Shown here piece after piece: positions 22,447 through 34,651 of a stretch of 64,000 bases of DNA. Position 1 is the first letter of the stretch; each line of letters begins with the position of its first letter. The stretch is taken from assembly GCA_015956445.1 (NCBI GenBank), contig WIUZ02000009.1, positions 62,001-126,000 on the forward strand, written 5' to 3'. The notes under the pieces were generated by a model, which ran no database searches, was not told where the DNA came from, and saw nothing but the letters and a program-made list of their open reading frames with translations. The translations under genes were made by a program, and so were the position numbers. The stretch is from Thelephora terrestris. Lineage: Eukaryota > Basidiomycota > Agaricomycetes > Thelephorales > Thelephoraceae.

Positions 22447-24725
22447 TCAGGGGTTCTCCCTGATTCCGAATAACCACTGCATACTCTGGAAAGCAGCCTA
22501 AGCAGAACCAGATCGCAAATCAATCTTCAAAGGAAAGGAAGCGAACTTCGAGGGAACCCCTCACCTGAGGAGCAAACTGAGGTACCATGTGACCGCTAAG
22601 CGAGACCTCGTAATAACTGAGGTTCCTTTCGCTCTGGACAGTGCCCATAGCACCCATGCCATCGATGATAAAGCTATCCGGTACCGGCGCATTTTGGAAT
22701 CCTTGCTTGCCGCCCCCTGAAAGGCCCGATAATTCAGAACACTCCCTCCGCGAAGGGCCAGATACATAAACTCACAAGTCATACTGTGAATAACAGAGTC
22801 AGCTTAAAGTACTAGCGTCGTTGGGTGTGACTCGCACTCACTTTTGCAATACGACCCTAGCTCCCTCAGCAATAAATCTAAAATCACCCAAGCCATGGAT
22901 AATAATGCTCCTGCTGCTCCGCTGGATGACATCCGGGAGCACAGTAAAAGCAGGCGGTAAACTAGCATCTCCGTTGGGAAAGACGTCAATTTCAGAGCAT
23001 TCGGCCCAGGTCTGGTTGACAGGGGCATGGATGGCTTGCTTCACATCTTCCCGGTCGAAATAAAGCGGGGTTTGCACGTCAGGGAACGACCCGCTGGAAA
23101 AAGCCCTATTGGTCAATGCACTCCATAAGAATCGAAAAATCTTACGGAAAACCCAGAACATCCCAGAGAACAGGATACTGGCCAGTGAATCAGTCGAGGC
23201 CTGCAACGCAGGGTTGGCGACGATAAGGCACTTACCATGTCAAAGATCCTGTATTCGTTGAACGCGGGGTTTATCAACAGCGCGGCTTCGAATATATCCG
23301 ACCAGAGATCACATCCTGGGTCGACCTCAACGCTGGGTCCAGGCAAAGGGAGCAACCCTTTGGGTGGATACTTGAGATGGTTCTCGAGATACCCAGCGTA
23401 CTTGCATTTCTTATTCTGCTCGTCGAGGTAGTTCGAGAACGTTTGGCTATCGCAGGACAGTTAGAAGATCGGCACGAACTCTCGGGGGTAGTAAACCGAC
23501 TTGAACGCAAAGACTTCTTCGTATTTGTGAACGAAGTCTACGGCGGGGATCTGGAGTTGGACAACGTCCCACCCTAACACAGCTAGAGGAAACGAAGGTT
23601 AAACATTTGACAGGGTGGAAAGGAAGACGCCACGTACGGTCAGCGATCCAAATTCCCTGCAGCGACAAATCAAGAGGCGCGTTCTTGTAAATATAGTCAG
23701 CGATATCTGTGGAGGGTTAATGAAAACTCGAGGCGCATTGGACTTGAGACTCACAGGGAACATACATCCCTGCATACTGCATATCATCCAGAAACATTCA
23801 GTATCGGCGTGCATAACCAAAGAGAAACATGATCCCAAACGTACACTTTCTCCGGTGATATAGGTCTTCTTCCCCTTCAACTCGGGAAACACCTTCAAGA
23901 ATTGCTGCAAGAAGCCAACGAACTGTCCAGCAAGATCGTCCTCGTTCTCGATGTTCGGTGTTCCCTGGGTAAAACCAGTTCCGACGGGTTGCTCGATATA
24001 CAGCATGCTAGACAGGTTGGTCCAACTATACTCGTTCACAGTGGGCTTGTATTGACCGTAACCCCAGGAAAAGGGCTACGGGAAACACGTAAAGTTTTGA
24101 CTCTCAGCACAACCATTCCTTTAGACTCGGAAGGAAAATTTCTCACCCCGTTCTCCTGAAGCAATCCCTCAAGTGACGAACACCCCGGACCTCCGTTCGT
24201 CCAAATCGTCAACGAATCTTCGCTCCCCGTAGGTCCAGGCGGGAAGAACCAAAAGAACAACTGTGCAGATTTCTTTAGCCCCCACAAGGAAACACTCACA
24301 ACCCTCACCCACCTGTCGGGTCTCCTTCTCGTCCCCGCTGATGGGCAACAACCCCGCCCAACTAGGCCCAATATCCCAATCGACATCCGGGATATTCGCC
24401 CCGTCAACATAAAACGCTTTCATGACCCCCCAGTCAACACGATCGCTCGACATTCGACTGGTTCTAGGAGACCCTCTCACACGGGGAGGTACGTACCAGA
24501 CGCAGCAGGATTCGAAAACGTGAGATTCTTTACGCCTTGACTCAATCTAACACCGCCCTCCGCGGACGGCACTGCAAGCCTGTTCTTGGTGAACCTGTCC
24601 GCGGCATGTCGTCGAAGAGCCTGGATGTGGTTTCTGTCGATCTTCCTCGCCGAAACAGTCCCCGCCGCGGGGTGGAGCGCTGTCCAAGCAAGCGCTGAGA
24701 GCAGGTAAGAAAGCAGAAGAACCAT
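22447..24725 (-). CDS. Serine carboxypeptidase, S10 family, copy A
   Basis: A multi-exon minus-strand gene starts [14 protein letters not shown] (signal peptide; the ATG at 24725 also exists in copy B) and ends GIRENP. S10 enzymes release C-terminal residues from peptides at acid pH, in the vacuole or outside the cell. Motifs in order: [38 protein letters not shown] (oxyanion site), [21 protein letters not shown] split by an intron before YAGMY (nucleophile Ser), FHDV-type middle region with [19 protein letters not shown], catalytic Asp in [18 protein letters not shown], and catalytic His in [11 protein letters not shown]. The last small exon, [11 protein letters not shown], follows the His exon. 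All three catalytic residues are kept. It is a tandem duplicate of 25715-27968 with the same intron positions and orientation. Some mid-gene exon borders were not fixed base by base. Confidence 0.88.
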
Positions 24726-25714
24726 GGCTCGCACAAGTTTGTGGGAGCCGGGAGGAAAGGGGAGGCAACACCTATTTTATACCTGGTCGCCTGAGCCGTT
24801 TATTGACCCCATTTGCACGCGATGAGGAGCAGGTCGGGAGCTCAGAACCCAGTTCAGTCCTGGTCGCGGATCGCCGCCCACCTAATAGTTCATGCGCACG
24901 CTTCGACGTTTTAGGGTTTTAACAGCCACCAGCACTTGTGGGAAGGTAAATCATGAATTCGAGCCACCTGCATCAAGTTTTCCCACTCTATAGTATGCCT
25001 TTCTTCAGGAGATGCGCCGGATATTGGTATATCGCAGAATAGAGACGGCGACACGTCGGAAGAAGGAGAAGAGGAAGCGCTGATTGTTTCCAGGTTGGAG
25101 ATCAGAGCTTTGAAACCCCGGGGAGTCTTTCATGGAGGTTGCAGCCGTGCGGTGCTTCGAGTGGGCGGAACTGTGTTAAACGTCCGAATTCCAAATTCGG
25201 TACGTGAGACACCCTCCGGTCATCCTCCTCCAACCCACTCCCGAGCCGCTTTGCCAAGGTCCCCTCAGTAGGTTCGCGCTTATAAATTACTTTGGCAGTG
25301 GATTTGGGTTGTAAGGTATAGATGCTGCAAACGTGAGATCTTACCACCAAGAGAGGGGGCGGAACATCCTTGTTAATTCACCTACACCTGTACTCGTAAG
25401 AAAACGCAACTCCTCGCACTCAAACTCCACTGCAGCACCCCCACCCCGCTCGGAATATCCCGGACGATTGGAAAGAGGGGCGGAATGCAAATCATTTACC
25501 GATCGCGAGTTTCTCCAAAATCCTGGGAGAGAGATGCAATCACTCAAAAGACACTTCAGCCAGTTACCGACCCTGCTGATATGGCTAGGTATCAGTGGGT
25601 ATCTGGTATGAACTATGATCAAGATGTTGCTGGTCCATTCCGGTCCCAATGCCAGTCTGACCCCCCACTGTCGGCTTCGGGTGGACGATATCAAGATTAT
25701 CTACGCATTACAGT
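24726..25714. other. Intergenic region between the tandem carboxypeptidases
   Basis: It holds the promoter of copy A on the left and the 3' flank of copy B on the right. Short open frames at 25102-25694 carry no recognised domain. Confidence 0.65.
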
Positions 25715-27968
25715 TCAAGGGCTCTCCCTAAGTCCAAAAAGCCATTGCATGCTCTGGAATGCAGCCTAAGTAGCACACATCACAGTTGAGCTTCGGAGGG
25801 GTGCAAGTAAACTTCGAGAAATCTCACCAGAGGAGCAAATTGAGGTACCATATGACCGCTAAGCGAGACCTCGTAATAACTAAGGTTTCTTTCGTTCTGG
25901 ACAGTGCCCATAGCGCCCACGCCGTCGATAATCAAGCTATCCGCTTTCGGAGCCTTCTGGAACCCTTGCTTGCCGCCCCCTGGGAGGCCGAAATCTCAGA
26001 AAACTCCATTTGTAGCCGACATGCAAACTTACAAGTCATACTACGACAAACAGAGTCAGCTTGGAGATATAGCGGTGTTGGGGGTCATCCCGGACTCACT
26101 TTTGCAAGACCACCCTGGCTCCCTCAGCGATCAATACAAAATCACTTAAACCGTGGATGATAACGCTCCTGCTACTCCGCTGAATGACATCCGGAAGGAC
26201 AGTTAAAGCGGGCGGTAAACTGGCATCTCCATTGGGAAAGACGTCAAAGTCAGCGCATTCGACCCAGGTCTGGTTGATAGGGGCGTGGATAGCTTGCTTC
26301 ACATCTTGGCGGTCAAAATAAATCGGAGATTGCACGTCAGGGAACGACCCGCTGAAAAGAGCCCGATTGGTCAATGCGCTCTAGAGGAATCGAACAATCT
26401 TACGGGAAACCCAGAACATCCCACAGAACAGGATACTGCCCAATGAATCAGTCGAGGCCTAAAATGCAGGGTCAACGATGATGAGATACTAACCATATCG
26501 AAAATCCTGTATTCATTGAACGCGGGGTTTATCAAGATCGCAGCTTCAAAGATATCCGACCAGAGATCACATCCTGGGGCAGTATCAAAGCTCCCTCCAG
26601 GAAAAGGAAGCCGCCCTTTGGGTGGATACTTGAGATGTTTCTTGAGATACCCAGCATATTTGCATTTCTTGTTCTGCTTGTCGAGGTATTTCAAGAATGT
26701 TTGGCTATTGCAGGGCAGTTAAAATTTCAAAGGGATCTCTTAGAAAGGATATACTGACTTGAACGCAAAGACGTGTTCGTATTTGTGAACGAAGTCTACG
26801 GCGGGGATCTGTACTTGGGCAACGTCCCACCCAAGCACAGCTAGAGGAAACGAAGGTTAAACACGTGACAGGACGGCTCGGAGGACGTCACGCACGGTCA
26901 GCAATCCAAATTCCCTGCAGCGACAGGTTTAGAGGAGCGTTCTGGTAAATATAATCAGCGATATCTGTGGAGGGTCAATGAAAACTCGAAACCATCGGAC
27001 GTGGGACTCACAGGGAACGTACATCCCTGCATACTGCATATCATCCAGAAATATTCAGTATCGGTGTGCATAACCAAAGAGAAACATGCTCCCAAACGTA
27101 CACTCTCTCCGGTGATATAGGTCTTCTTCCCCTCCAGCTCAGGGAACACCTTGAAGAATTGCTGCAAGAAGCCAACAAATTGTTCAGCGAGATCGTTTTC
27201 GTTCTCGATGTTCGGCGTTCCCTGGGTGAAACCAGTTCCGACGGGTTGCTCGATGTACAACATGCTTGACAGGTTTGTCCAACTGTACTCGTTCACGGTG
27301 GGTTTGTATTGACCCCAGGCCCAGGAAAAGGGCTACGAACAAAGAAGCAGAAAGCTTGATTCTCAGCAGGGCCGTTCGTTTAGACCCAAAAGCAGGACCT
27401 CTCACCCCATTCTCTTGAAGCAATCCTTCAAGTGATGAACACCCGGGACCTCCGTTCATCCAAATCGTCAACGAATCTTGGCTCCCCGCAGGTCCAGGCG
27501 GGAAGAACCAAAAGAACAACTGAGCGGTCATTTAGCGCCCACAAGGAATACTTGGCGCTTTACTCACCTGTCTAGTCTCGTTCCCGTTCCCGCTGATGGG
27601 CAACAACCCCGCCCAACTAGGTCCAATATCCCAATCGACATCCGGTATACTCGTCCCGTTAACATAAAACGCTACCGTGACCCAAAATCAACACAATCGT
27701 TCAAGATTCCACCGGGATAAGAAACCTTCTCGCACGAGAGGTACGTACCAGACGCAGCAGGATTCGAAAACGTGAAGTTCTTTACACCTTGACTCAATTC
27801 AACACTGGATGACACTGCAAGCCTGTTCTTGGTGAGCCTGTCCGCGGCGTGTTGTCGAAGGGCTTGGATGTGGGTTTTATCGATCTTTCTTGCCGAGGCG
27901 GTCCCGACCGCTGGGTAGAGTGTCGTCCAAGCGAGCGCCGAGAGCAGGCAAGAAAGCAGAAGAACCAT
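25715..27968 (-). CDS. Serine carboxypeptidase, S10 family, copy B
   Basis: This tandem paralogue of copy A starts [14 protein letters not shown] with a signal peptide and ends GLRESP. It shows [57 protein letters not shown] plus YAGMY across an intron, [19 protein letters not shown], the Asp region [18 protein letters not shown], and [12 protein letters not shown], so Ser, Asp and His are all present. Introns fall in the same places as in copy A, including the one splitting the nucleophile motif. N-glycosylation-type NFT and NLS sites fit a secreted or vacuolar enzyme. Differences from copy A are spread over exons and introns, which suggests an older duplication under selection. In copy B the exon around 26450-26380 is less clear than the rest. 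Confidence 0.87.
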
Positions 27969-28815
27969 AGTTCGCACGAGTTGGTGGGAGTTGGAAGGGA
28001 AAGGGGCGACGACAGCTATTATGTACTTAGTCGCCCGAGCGGTTTCTCCACCTCATCTGCACGCGGCGGGGAACAGGGAAGTTCAGAATCCCAGTTCAGT
28101 TGTGGTCGTTGGTGGCTGCGCACCTGGTAGTTCTTGGGCACGCTTCGACATTTCAATCATCACGAGCACCTGCATCAAGTTCTCCCCCCCCCTCCTCTAG
28201 ATGCCTTTCTTCAGACTGCGGAATAGAGACGGCGATGGCACATCGGAAGCAAGTTCTGCTTGTTTCCAGAGCTGCCGCATTCCTGGTCCGGGGAGCTCAT
28301 CCGCAGTCACGAGCGTCTAAGAGGGGATTTGTTGGTCGACAGTTGTGATGGGAGGGAGAGTTGGCTTCCCCGAAAACCGTGATTGGCGCTCATCCCAAGC
28401 CCACTTAGCACAGTACTACTGTACGCGAGACATCTTGGAGACACCGCCGCTTTCGAAAAAAATATTCATGACCGGATCAAAGTCGACAACATGAGGCTGG
28501 CCCCTAGCGAGGTTCCGAGGTATGTACTGCTGCAGGGAGGTGTTTGATCTGGCATCGCTGGGCACGGTTGTGGGTACTAAGACGAAAAGTGTATTGTAAA
28601 CGGACGCTAACGTTACACAATTGGTGTATCTGTTGTTTATGCCGCCTGAATCATTCGCTCGTGGAGCAGAAGTGAGGATAATGTGAGGGTGGAACACAAG
28701 TCCACCCAGGACAGCGGTCCATACCACACTACCATTTTCCTTTCGATAAGTTCCATAGGAGCACCTCGGGCCCTATTTCCTTATCCTTCGCCTTCCAAGT
28801 CGATTATAACGTCGT
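27969..28815. other. No gene recognised
   Basis: The left part is the promoter side of carboxypeptidase B. Open frames around 28100-28727 show no domain. The NAD kinase stop lies at 28816. Confidence 0.6.
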
Positions 28816-30212
28816 TCAAATCCTAGAGTGTCTCAACAGCGCCTTGCTCCTAAACGTCGCGTTGTACTGTAACAGGTTGTTGATGTCCCTGACCCAATCG
28901 TCTTCCTTTCCAGGGCCAACGCCTTCCGATTTCCGATCTTGCGTATCGTCACTGATCGAGGACCGGTTGATGCACGGAATGGGATACCGCGACGCCTGGA
29001 CTCGCACGGCTTCTCCCGGGTTCAAGATTCGAGAGGATTGTCCGTCCATAGAAACACCGGAAGAGGATCGGCTTTTCTCGCCAACCTACGAAAAGCGCGT
29101 CAGACCAGAGAATGATACATCTTCGAGGGTGTTCCGTACACGCAAGGTTATCGCAGAAGAGGATGGAAACACCAGAGGGCGGAATGACAAGCTTCGCGGG
29201 CAGATTGGAGTGAGAACAATCGCGCTCAGCGAAGGATGTACAATTGGTCCCCCGGCAGAGAGCGAGTATGCCGTTGAACCCGTCGGTGTGGAGACGATGA
29301 GACCATCACAAACGGCCTCCGTTAGGTGCTGCCCATCAACGAATACGTCGATCGTGTTCAGATGCGGACTCGGTCCTCGGTGGAGTGTAACTTCGTTCAT
29401 TACCTGCCAACCTGTAGTAATGTCAGCCACAGTTTTGGAGGCGGTGAAAACGTGGTATGTGGAAAGGGTAGACCATACATTCACAAACCTTGATGGGCGC
29501 CACCAATTTGTACTCCAGACGTGTCGTAAAACGAGCACGACAACCTCATACGGTATAGGATCGTAGTCTTTCCCTCAAACACGCTTTCAAGTGCTCGAGC
29601 GAAGTCATCGGCATCTATGGGCCTATGTTCAGAGCGAATCTAACGTCGATCCACAAAGGAGATGCCCATACGGAACGGTAGGAGGAAACCAAGTGTTCCC
29701 ATGGAAAAACTCAACACCGGCGGCACAGCACCTGATTTGAACAAGGAAGACGCGTGTAGGATTGTTCCGTCGCCACCAAGTGTTATCACCAGATCAATCT
29801 TCTCGGACTCCGGTCCTGGGGTGGGTTACGTTCAGCAGAAGGCCACGCGGTAGGATCGGCACGACGCACCGGGTGACCAGATGTTGACACCGCTGGGTAA
29901 GTCTGGCTTATCTTCTGCAAAGATCTTGACGGTAGGATGTTGTTCGTGAATATGTCTAATAAGTCACAAGATCAACCATCTTGCTCCTGAGTAAGGGCGG
30001 AACCTTGCTGACCGTAAGAATGCGTCCAATGCTTCGAGAACTGGCGGCGTCCGTAGTTTGTTTACTAGTAAAATGTTTTTCGGGGGCTCAATGACCCTTG
30101 GTTGTCTGTGCGTCGTTCGTAAGCTGAAGTCGCCATTACCAAAGACCGAGGGGAATGAACTACGCACGCAGCTGCGGGTGTCCCACCCAAGTATCCGGGC
30201 GACGCCTTCCAT
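28816..30212 (-). CDS. NAD(H) kinase
   Basis: A multi-exon gene for ATP-NAD kinase, which phosphorylates NAD to NADP. Motifs in order: [20 protein letters not shown] (first beta strand), [36 protein letters not shown] with the GGDGT signature, [69 protein letters not shown] followed by [14 protein letters not shown], and [13 protein letters not shown]. The last exon joins through an intron at about 29095-29150 and ends with [20 protein letters not shown], typical of fungal enzymes. All exons from GGDGT on join cleanly. The start [11 protein letters not shown] gives one open exon into the kinase fold. An upstream ATG at 30349 in another frame could belong to a leader exon, so a mitochondrial or cytosolic location is not decided. 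Confidence 0.88.
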
Positions 30213-30589
30213 ACCCGACTAGATGAGATCTGTCTGAAGGTGCATCGAGGAAGGCATCCGAGAGAGGGATGGGAATGGACGTGTTGGGCGGCAAGCCGTT
30301 GAAGATGGGGAGTTACGGCTCGTGTGCAGGTTCGCACTGAAGCGAGCATTGCTGGTCAAATTCTGAATAGACCTCCTGGGCCAGATCTTGAAACGATTTC
30401 AAAGGATTGCCGTGCGTAGATAGTATGTAGAAATCTCAAGAGAGAACGGCGCGGGTGGCTGTTGTCGATCAAGATGTGCAACTCCAGTAATTTTGTCGCC
30501 ATTTCGGTGGAATCGTCCGCAAGTGCCTCCGCGCATTGAATTTGCTTTAGCATTTCCTCTTTCCCTCTCAACTGCCACCCGCTCCTGCC
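30213..30589. promoter_or_regulatory. Shared divergent promoter region, NAD kinase and mitochondrial carrier
   Basis: The two start codons point away from each other across about 377 bp. The right half is pyrimidine-rich just before the carrier ATG. No clear TATA box is seen. Confidence 0.5.
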
Positions 30590-32099
30590 ATGGCCGACCT
30601 CAGAACGGTCAACGAGTTACTCGCTGGGAGCGTCGGAGGTGCCGCGCAAGTCCTTGTGGGACAGCCGCTCGACACGATAAAGACGAGAGCCCAGGTCGCT
30701 CCCCGTGAGTGTTCCCGAATGAATTCGTCATCGAGGCAGACCCTGATTGTATGCGACTCTTACCCTCGCAGGGGACATGTTTGTGCGCCTTCGCGTGCTG
30801 TTTTGCGATATGAAGCTCATTGGGTAGCGCAGAAAGGTCCCATGGATGTTTTCATTCAAACAGTGAGGAAGGAGGGCGCCTTTGCTTTATACAAAGGTAT
30901 CGTGGTATGCGTCTACTCTGTACGTGTATCTAACCCTCCTTTCTTCTTTTAGGGATGCTTTCCCCGCTCCTAGGAATCGCAGGCGTAAACTCCCTCCTCT
31001 TCGCCTCCTACGGCTTAGCAAAGCGAGTCGTAACTCCGTTCGGAGAGCTATCTCTTCCACAAACAGCCCTCGCTGGTGCCATGGCCGGCGCCTCGAACGC
31101 GGTGCTCGCTAGTCCCGGTCAGATTCCATATCCCCCGTTATACACACGGGGCGCAGGGGGGGGAAGGGCACGCCGGTTGACTCCGATTCTATACAGTTGA
31201 AATGTTCAAGGTCCGGATGCAAGGTCAATATGGGTCTCCGTCAGATAAGCGCCTGACCGTCGTCTTCCGCGAGATGTGGTCGGAGTGGGGATTCCGGAAG
31301 GGCGTGATGAGAGGGTATTGGGTAGAGTCCAGCCTCCGCCACAGACTCTCTCACACACGACCTGAACTCGACTCGTTAGGTGACCGTCGCACGTGAAATC
31401 CCCGCGTATGCCGGGTGAGTACTGTCGCCGCCTTAGAGCCCTGTGCCGTGCCCATTCAATTGTCTAGGTTTTACACCGCATATGAGTATAGCAAGCGCAA
31501 ATTCGCCAAGAAATACGGCGATCAGCTGCCCATCTGGGCGCTGCTTGCGAGTGGTTCCACTGGAGGCGTACGTTTCTCGCGAATAACCCCTCCCGGCTGG
31601 AGACTGACGCAAGGATCCCAGATTGCTTACTGGCTCGCATGCTACCCACTCGGTAAATCTCTGAGCCAACCCTCTCAGCCGCACTCGCCGACTGATGTAC
31701 GGTGTAGACGTAGTCAAATCACGGGTGCAACTTCGCAAGACGCCCCCGGTTGGGACTCCCGTACAATATATCGCACACGAACTCAAGGAAATCGTCGTCG
31801 AATCCCGGTCGTGGGTAGCTCTCAGCCGCGACGGTTTCCGATTTGTTGACCCCTTGTTTGCAGATTATCTGGTTTATTCAGGGGGCTCAGTCCATCATGT
31901 AAGTTCAACGGCGCATTTCACTTTGCGATTTTGGCTTATTTTTTTTTTCCGCCGCTAGTATTAAGAAGCATCCCAGCTGCAGCGAGTACCTTTGCCGCTT
32001 TCGAGATTACTCGAGGTACGATTAGTTTGATCTAGCCTGTAGCCACTGAACTGACCCAAGACACCGCTAGAATACCTGAAGGACTATACAGGCGTGTAA
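30590..32099 (+). CDS. Mitochondrial carrier (SLC25 family, acylcarnitine/YMC-like)
   Basis: About nine exons splice in frame to a carrier of roughly 300 residues with three repeats, each with the PX(D/E)XX(K/R) signature: GQPLDTIKTRAQ, then SPVEMFKVRMQGQYG, then YPLDVVKSRVQL. Conserved repeat ends are visible (FALYKGMLSPLLG, REIPAYAGFYTAYEYSKR, GLFRGLSPSLLRSIPAAAST). The protein starts MADLRTVNELLAGSVGG and ends EYLKDYTGV. Such carriers sit in the inner mitochondrial membrane. Motifs place it near the carnitine/acylcarnitine and basic amino-acid branch, but the substrate cannot be set from these alone. Every intron examined restores frame, including those before RSIPAAAS and before EYLKDY, so the gene looks intact. 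It shares a promoter region with NAD kinase. Confidence 0.9.
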
Positions 32100-32247
32100 G
32101 CCCACCATATGGAGTTGGTATTACTCGTAGGTGCTCGCATTAGGCTTCATGGCGAACGGCATAACATTGCAACTTCAAAGGTTTGTATCCTACTAAAACT
32201 AACTACGCGTACCCTCAATCCAACTCCCAACCCCCTAAAAAGCGTGA

Positions 32248-33886
32248 TCATACATCAAACTGGAATTCCTCGATTTCGTCCTGGACATCAAACTTCAAAA
32301 TCAGCTCATCTTCCTTCCCCTTCGATGTTGCACCGGTGGGTTTCTTTCCCACAAGAGCGCTGGCTGTGGTCCCAACTTTCCTTGTCGTTGCGCTGGACGG
32401 AGGCCTGGATACCACCCGACTCCTGGTGGTCGATAAACTTACTGTATTGTTCGATTTTTGTACGGGAACCAGTGGTTTCATGGGCCGAACTTGCGATCCC
32501 GCCGTCCTCGAAACAGCTTGCTTCCTGGGAGAGATCGCCTTTGTAGTCGCGCTGGATTTGACCGGACGAGCGGTCAAGGTAGGTTTCATGACAGCGGTCG
32601 AGCGAGATGCAGTAGGCGGGCGACTCGTCGTCGCTGTTCTCGTTGTGTCCGCGGGTCGGCTTGGCTTGGCGGTCGAGGTGGTCTTATTGCGGGAGGCGGA
32701 GGCTACTATGGGTCGTGTCTTGGTAGCAATAAGCCTCTGAGAGGAAGTGGTCGCTGTCAGGGGTTTCTTCGTTGGGATCTTTGAAGAGGCGGCACTAGGT
32801 TTCACAGTTCCTGAGGCTGGCTTTGATTTCAGCTTTGATTCTGGTGGTCCAAGGAACGGATTATCACCACCCTCGTCGGAGGAGGGTACTGAATGAACTG
32901 AGTGAATGGGTGTGATCGTGAAGGAAGGCAAGTGACGTACCCAAGTCGATGGGATTAAGCAATTCGAGTTCGGCCGGGGAGATATCGAAGACGTAATCAA
33001 AGTCATCGAGAACGGGATCCTCCTCATATTTATACGAGCGCGCCATCTCTCTCAACTTTGTTCCCAATACCTTGTAGTTCGGCATCTCAAAGTCAAAGGG
33101 AGGTTGATACGGAACCTCTGCAGCATTGAATTCAACATTTAAAAAAAAAATACTTGAAGGGGAACGACAGACTGACCAACTTTAGGCGGCATATACTCAA
33201 TCTCATCATCGTCTTCCTGCTCCTCTGCGATTGGTTCAACCTCAGCAGAAGCCTCAAGATCCAAATCCCCGAAATCCCAATGCCTATTCTTCGGATTCAT
33301 CGGGGTCTGGAGTTGCAATCCCTTCAAACCAAGGGGACCGAACCGTTCCTCTTCCTTCCCCTTATCGCCATCTCCTCCGCTCAATCGGCCTCGTATACTC
33401 TTTCGCGTCGAAGAAGGCCGCAAGAAAGTTGAAGTGGGGGCAGTGGAGGACAGCCAAGGTAGTTCAGGCTCATCATCCTCCAAAGCGAACTTGACGATCT
33501 TGAAAGTTTGAGGAGCGGGAGTGAAAAGAGGGTCCTGTCGATTGTGGTGGAACGGGGTCTTCTCACCCAAAACTTTACTCGTGCTCTGTTCTATAGCATA
33601 CGACCACGAGTAAGTCCCAAAAGAGAACATAAGCCGACGCGTCGGTTAGTTGACGGAATTCGGAGGAGGCGGGTTAGTGGTGGTGGTGGGAAAGAAGCAA
33701 AACGGACGCACGGGCTTTACCCTGAAATGGCGTCTGCTTTCCACCCAAAACGATCTTGTGGACCGACTGCGCGTTCTCTCGCAGCGCAGCGCTCTTCAAC
33801 TGTCTACCAGGCGTCTTGGGAGCGCCTTTCAACTGGTGGTGATGACCGGTCGCGTTCTCGAGGTGACCGGGGCGTATGGAAAACAT
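32248..33886 (-). CDS. Low-complexity acidic/basic protein, possibly securin-like
   Basis: Four exons join in frame. The protein starts MFSIRPGHLENATG at 33886 and ends DEIEEFQFDV. The N-terminal ~60 residues are basic with KTPGRQLKSAALRENAQ and TPFQ/KTPFHH motifs. The middle is acidic (EEQEDDDEIEY), followed by EMPNYKVLGTKLREMARSY and DDFDYVFDISPAELELLNP. The last ~230 residues are a Ser/Thr/Lys/Pro-rich disordered tail with many TAR/TSR steps and an acidic end. A basic N-terminus with KTP sites, a disordered middle and an acidic C-terminus recall fungal securins (Pds1/Cut2 type), but I see no certain destruction box: the RQLKSAAL spacing is off by one. The call is tentative; nuclear location is inferred from composition. 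Confidence 0.6.
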
Positions 33887-34651
33887 ATTGATTTAACTTG
33901 TAAAAACGATTGGATTTGAGTTCAACAACGGAATCGCGTGTGTCGGGACTGCGGGTCTACTGGAGGTGTCGCGCGGGTTTGAAGGGTGGTGGTGGTGGTT
34001 TCTCAACAGGTGACGGAATGTTCAACAAGAAGTCACGCTTCCAACCTGGGAGCCCATTCGATCGCGACGCGTCTTGTAGATGAGCGTGACAGAGGCAAGG
34101 CCCTGAAAAGTTGGCCGCCCACCCGGATTCCTGAAAGGGCTTCGGGCTTTTCCCAGCACTTCCTCCTGTACACTTTGATAGTTCACATTTATCAAACAGC
34201 TACGGAGAAGTACAGTAGGCGCGAAGCCGTACCTTATTGCCTAAATTTCGAAATGCCTTGAACTCGGGGCGGACCAACCGAGAAGCGCCGAAACTTGTGG
34301 CGTTCGCTCCAGACTCATTCCTAGCTGTTCCCTCGCCTCCCTGATACCTCGTGTCGGCGACCGGGACGATCCCGGGGTTCTAATATTGTGTGGCGGGTCT
34401 ACTCCTCGGCGATTTCCGTTCTAGGTTTCATTTCCGAATATCTGGACAATGGCGACTGCAGGTTGCCGCGTTGCTGAATAAATTCAGCATCGCCCATCGT
34501 CTGCTATAAATCTCCCATCGTCCTCGAGGACGTCCAACTTTCATTCCGGCACTAGCCACACTTTCTGCGTGTTCTCCCCCCCTCCTGGACTCCCCCTCCC
34601 TACAGTTCACCTTCATAACCGCCTCCTTCTTCCATATTTCACGATCAAGCA
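33887..34651. other. Intergenic region
   Basis: Divergent upstream DNA of the genes at 32248 and 34652. No gene is recognised. The last 100 bp before 34652 are strongly pyrimidine-rich, as is common before fungal start codons. Confidence 0.6.

Noticed and set aside
28800-28840. tRNA-like TTCAAATCC box
   Set aside because: No matching acceptor stem or D arm around it, and it lies in the 3' flank of NAD kinase.
30356-30571. Minus-strand 71-residue frame in the NAD kinase/carrier promoter
   Set aside because: No ATG context, domain or splice link. It overlaps the divergent promoter region and is probably chance.
32248-33886. Firm call as securin
   Set aside because: Composition and layout fit, but no destruction box with correct R-x-x-L spacing and no conserved separase-binding motif was identified.
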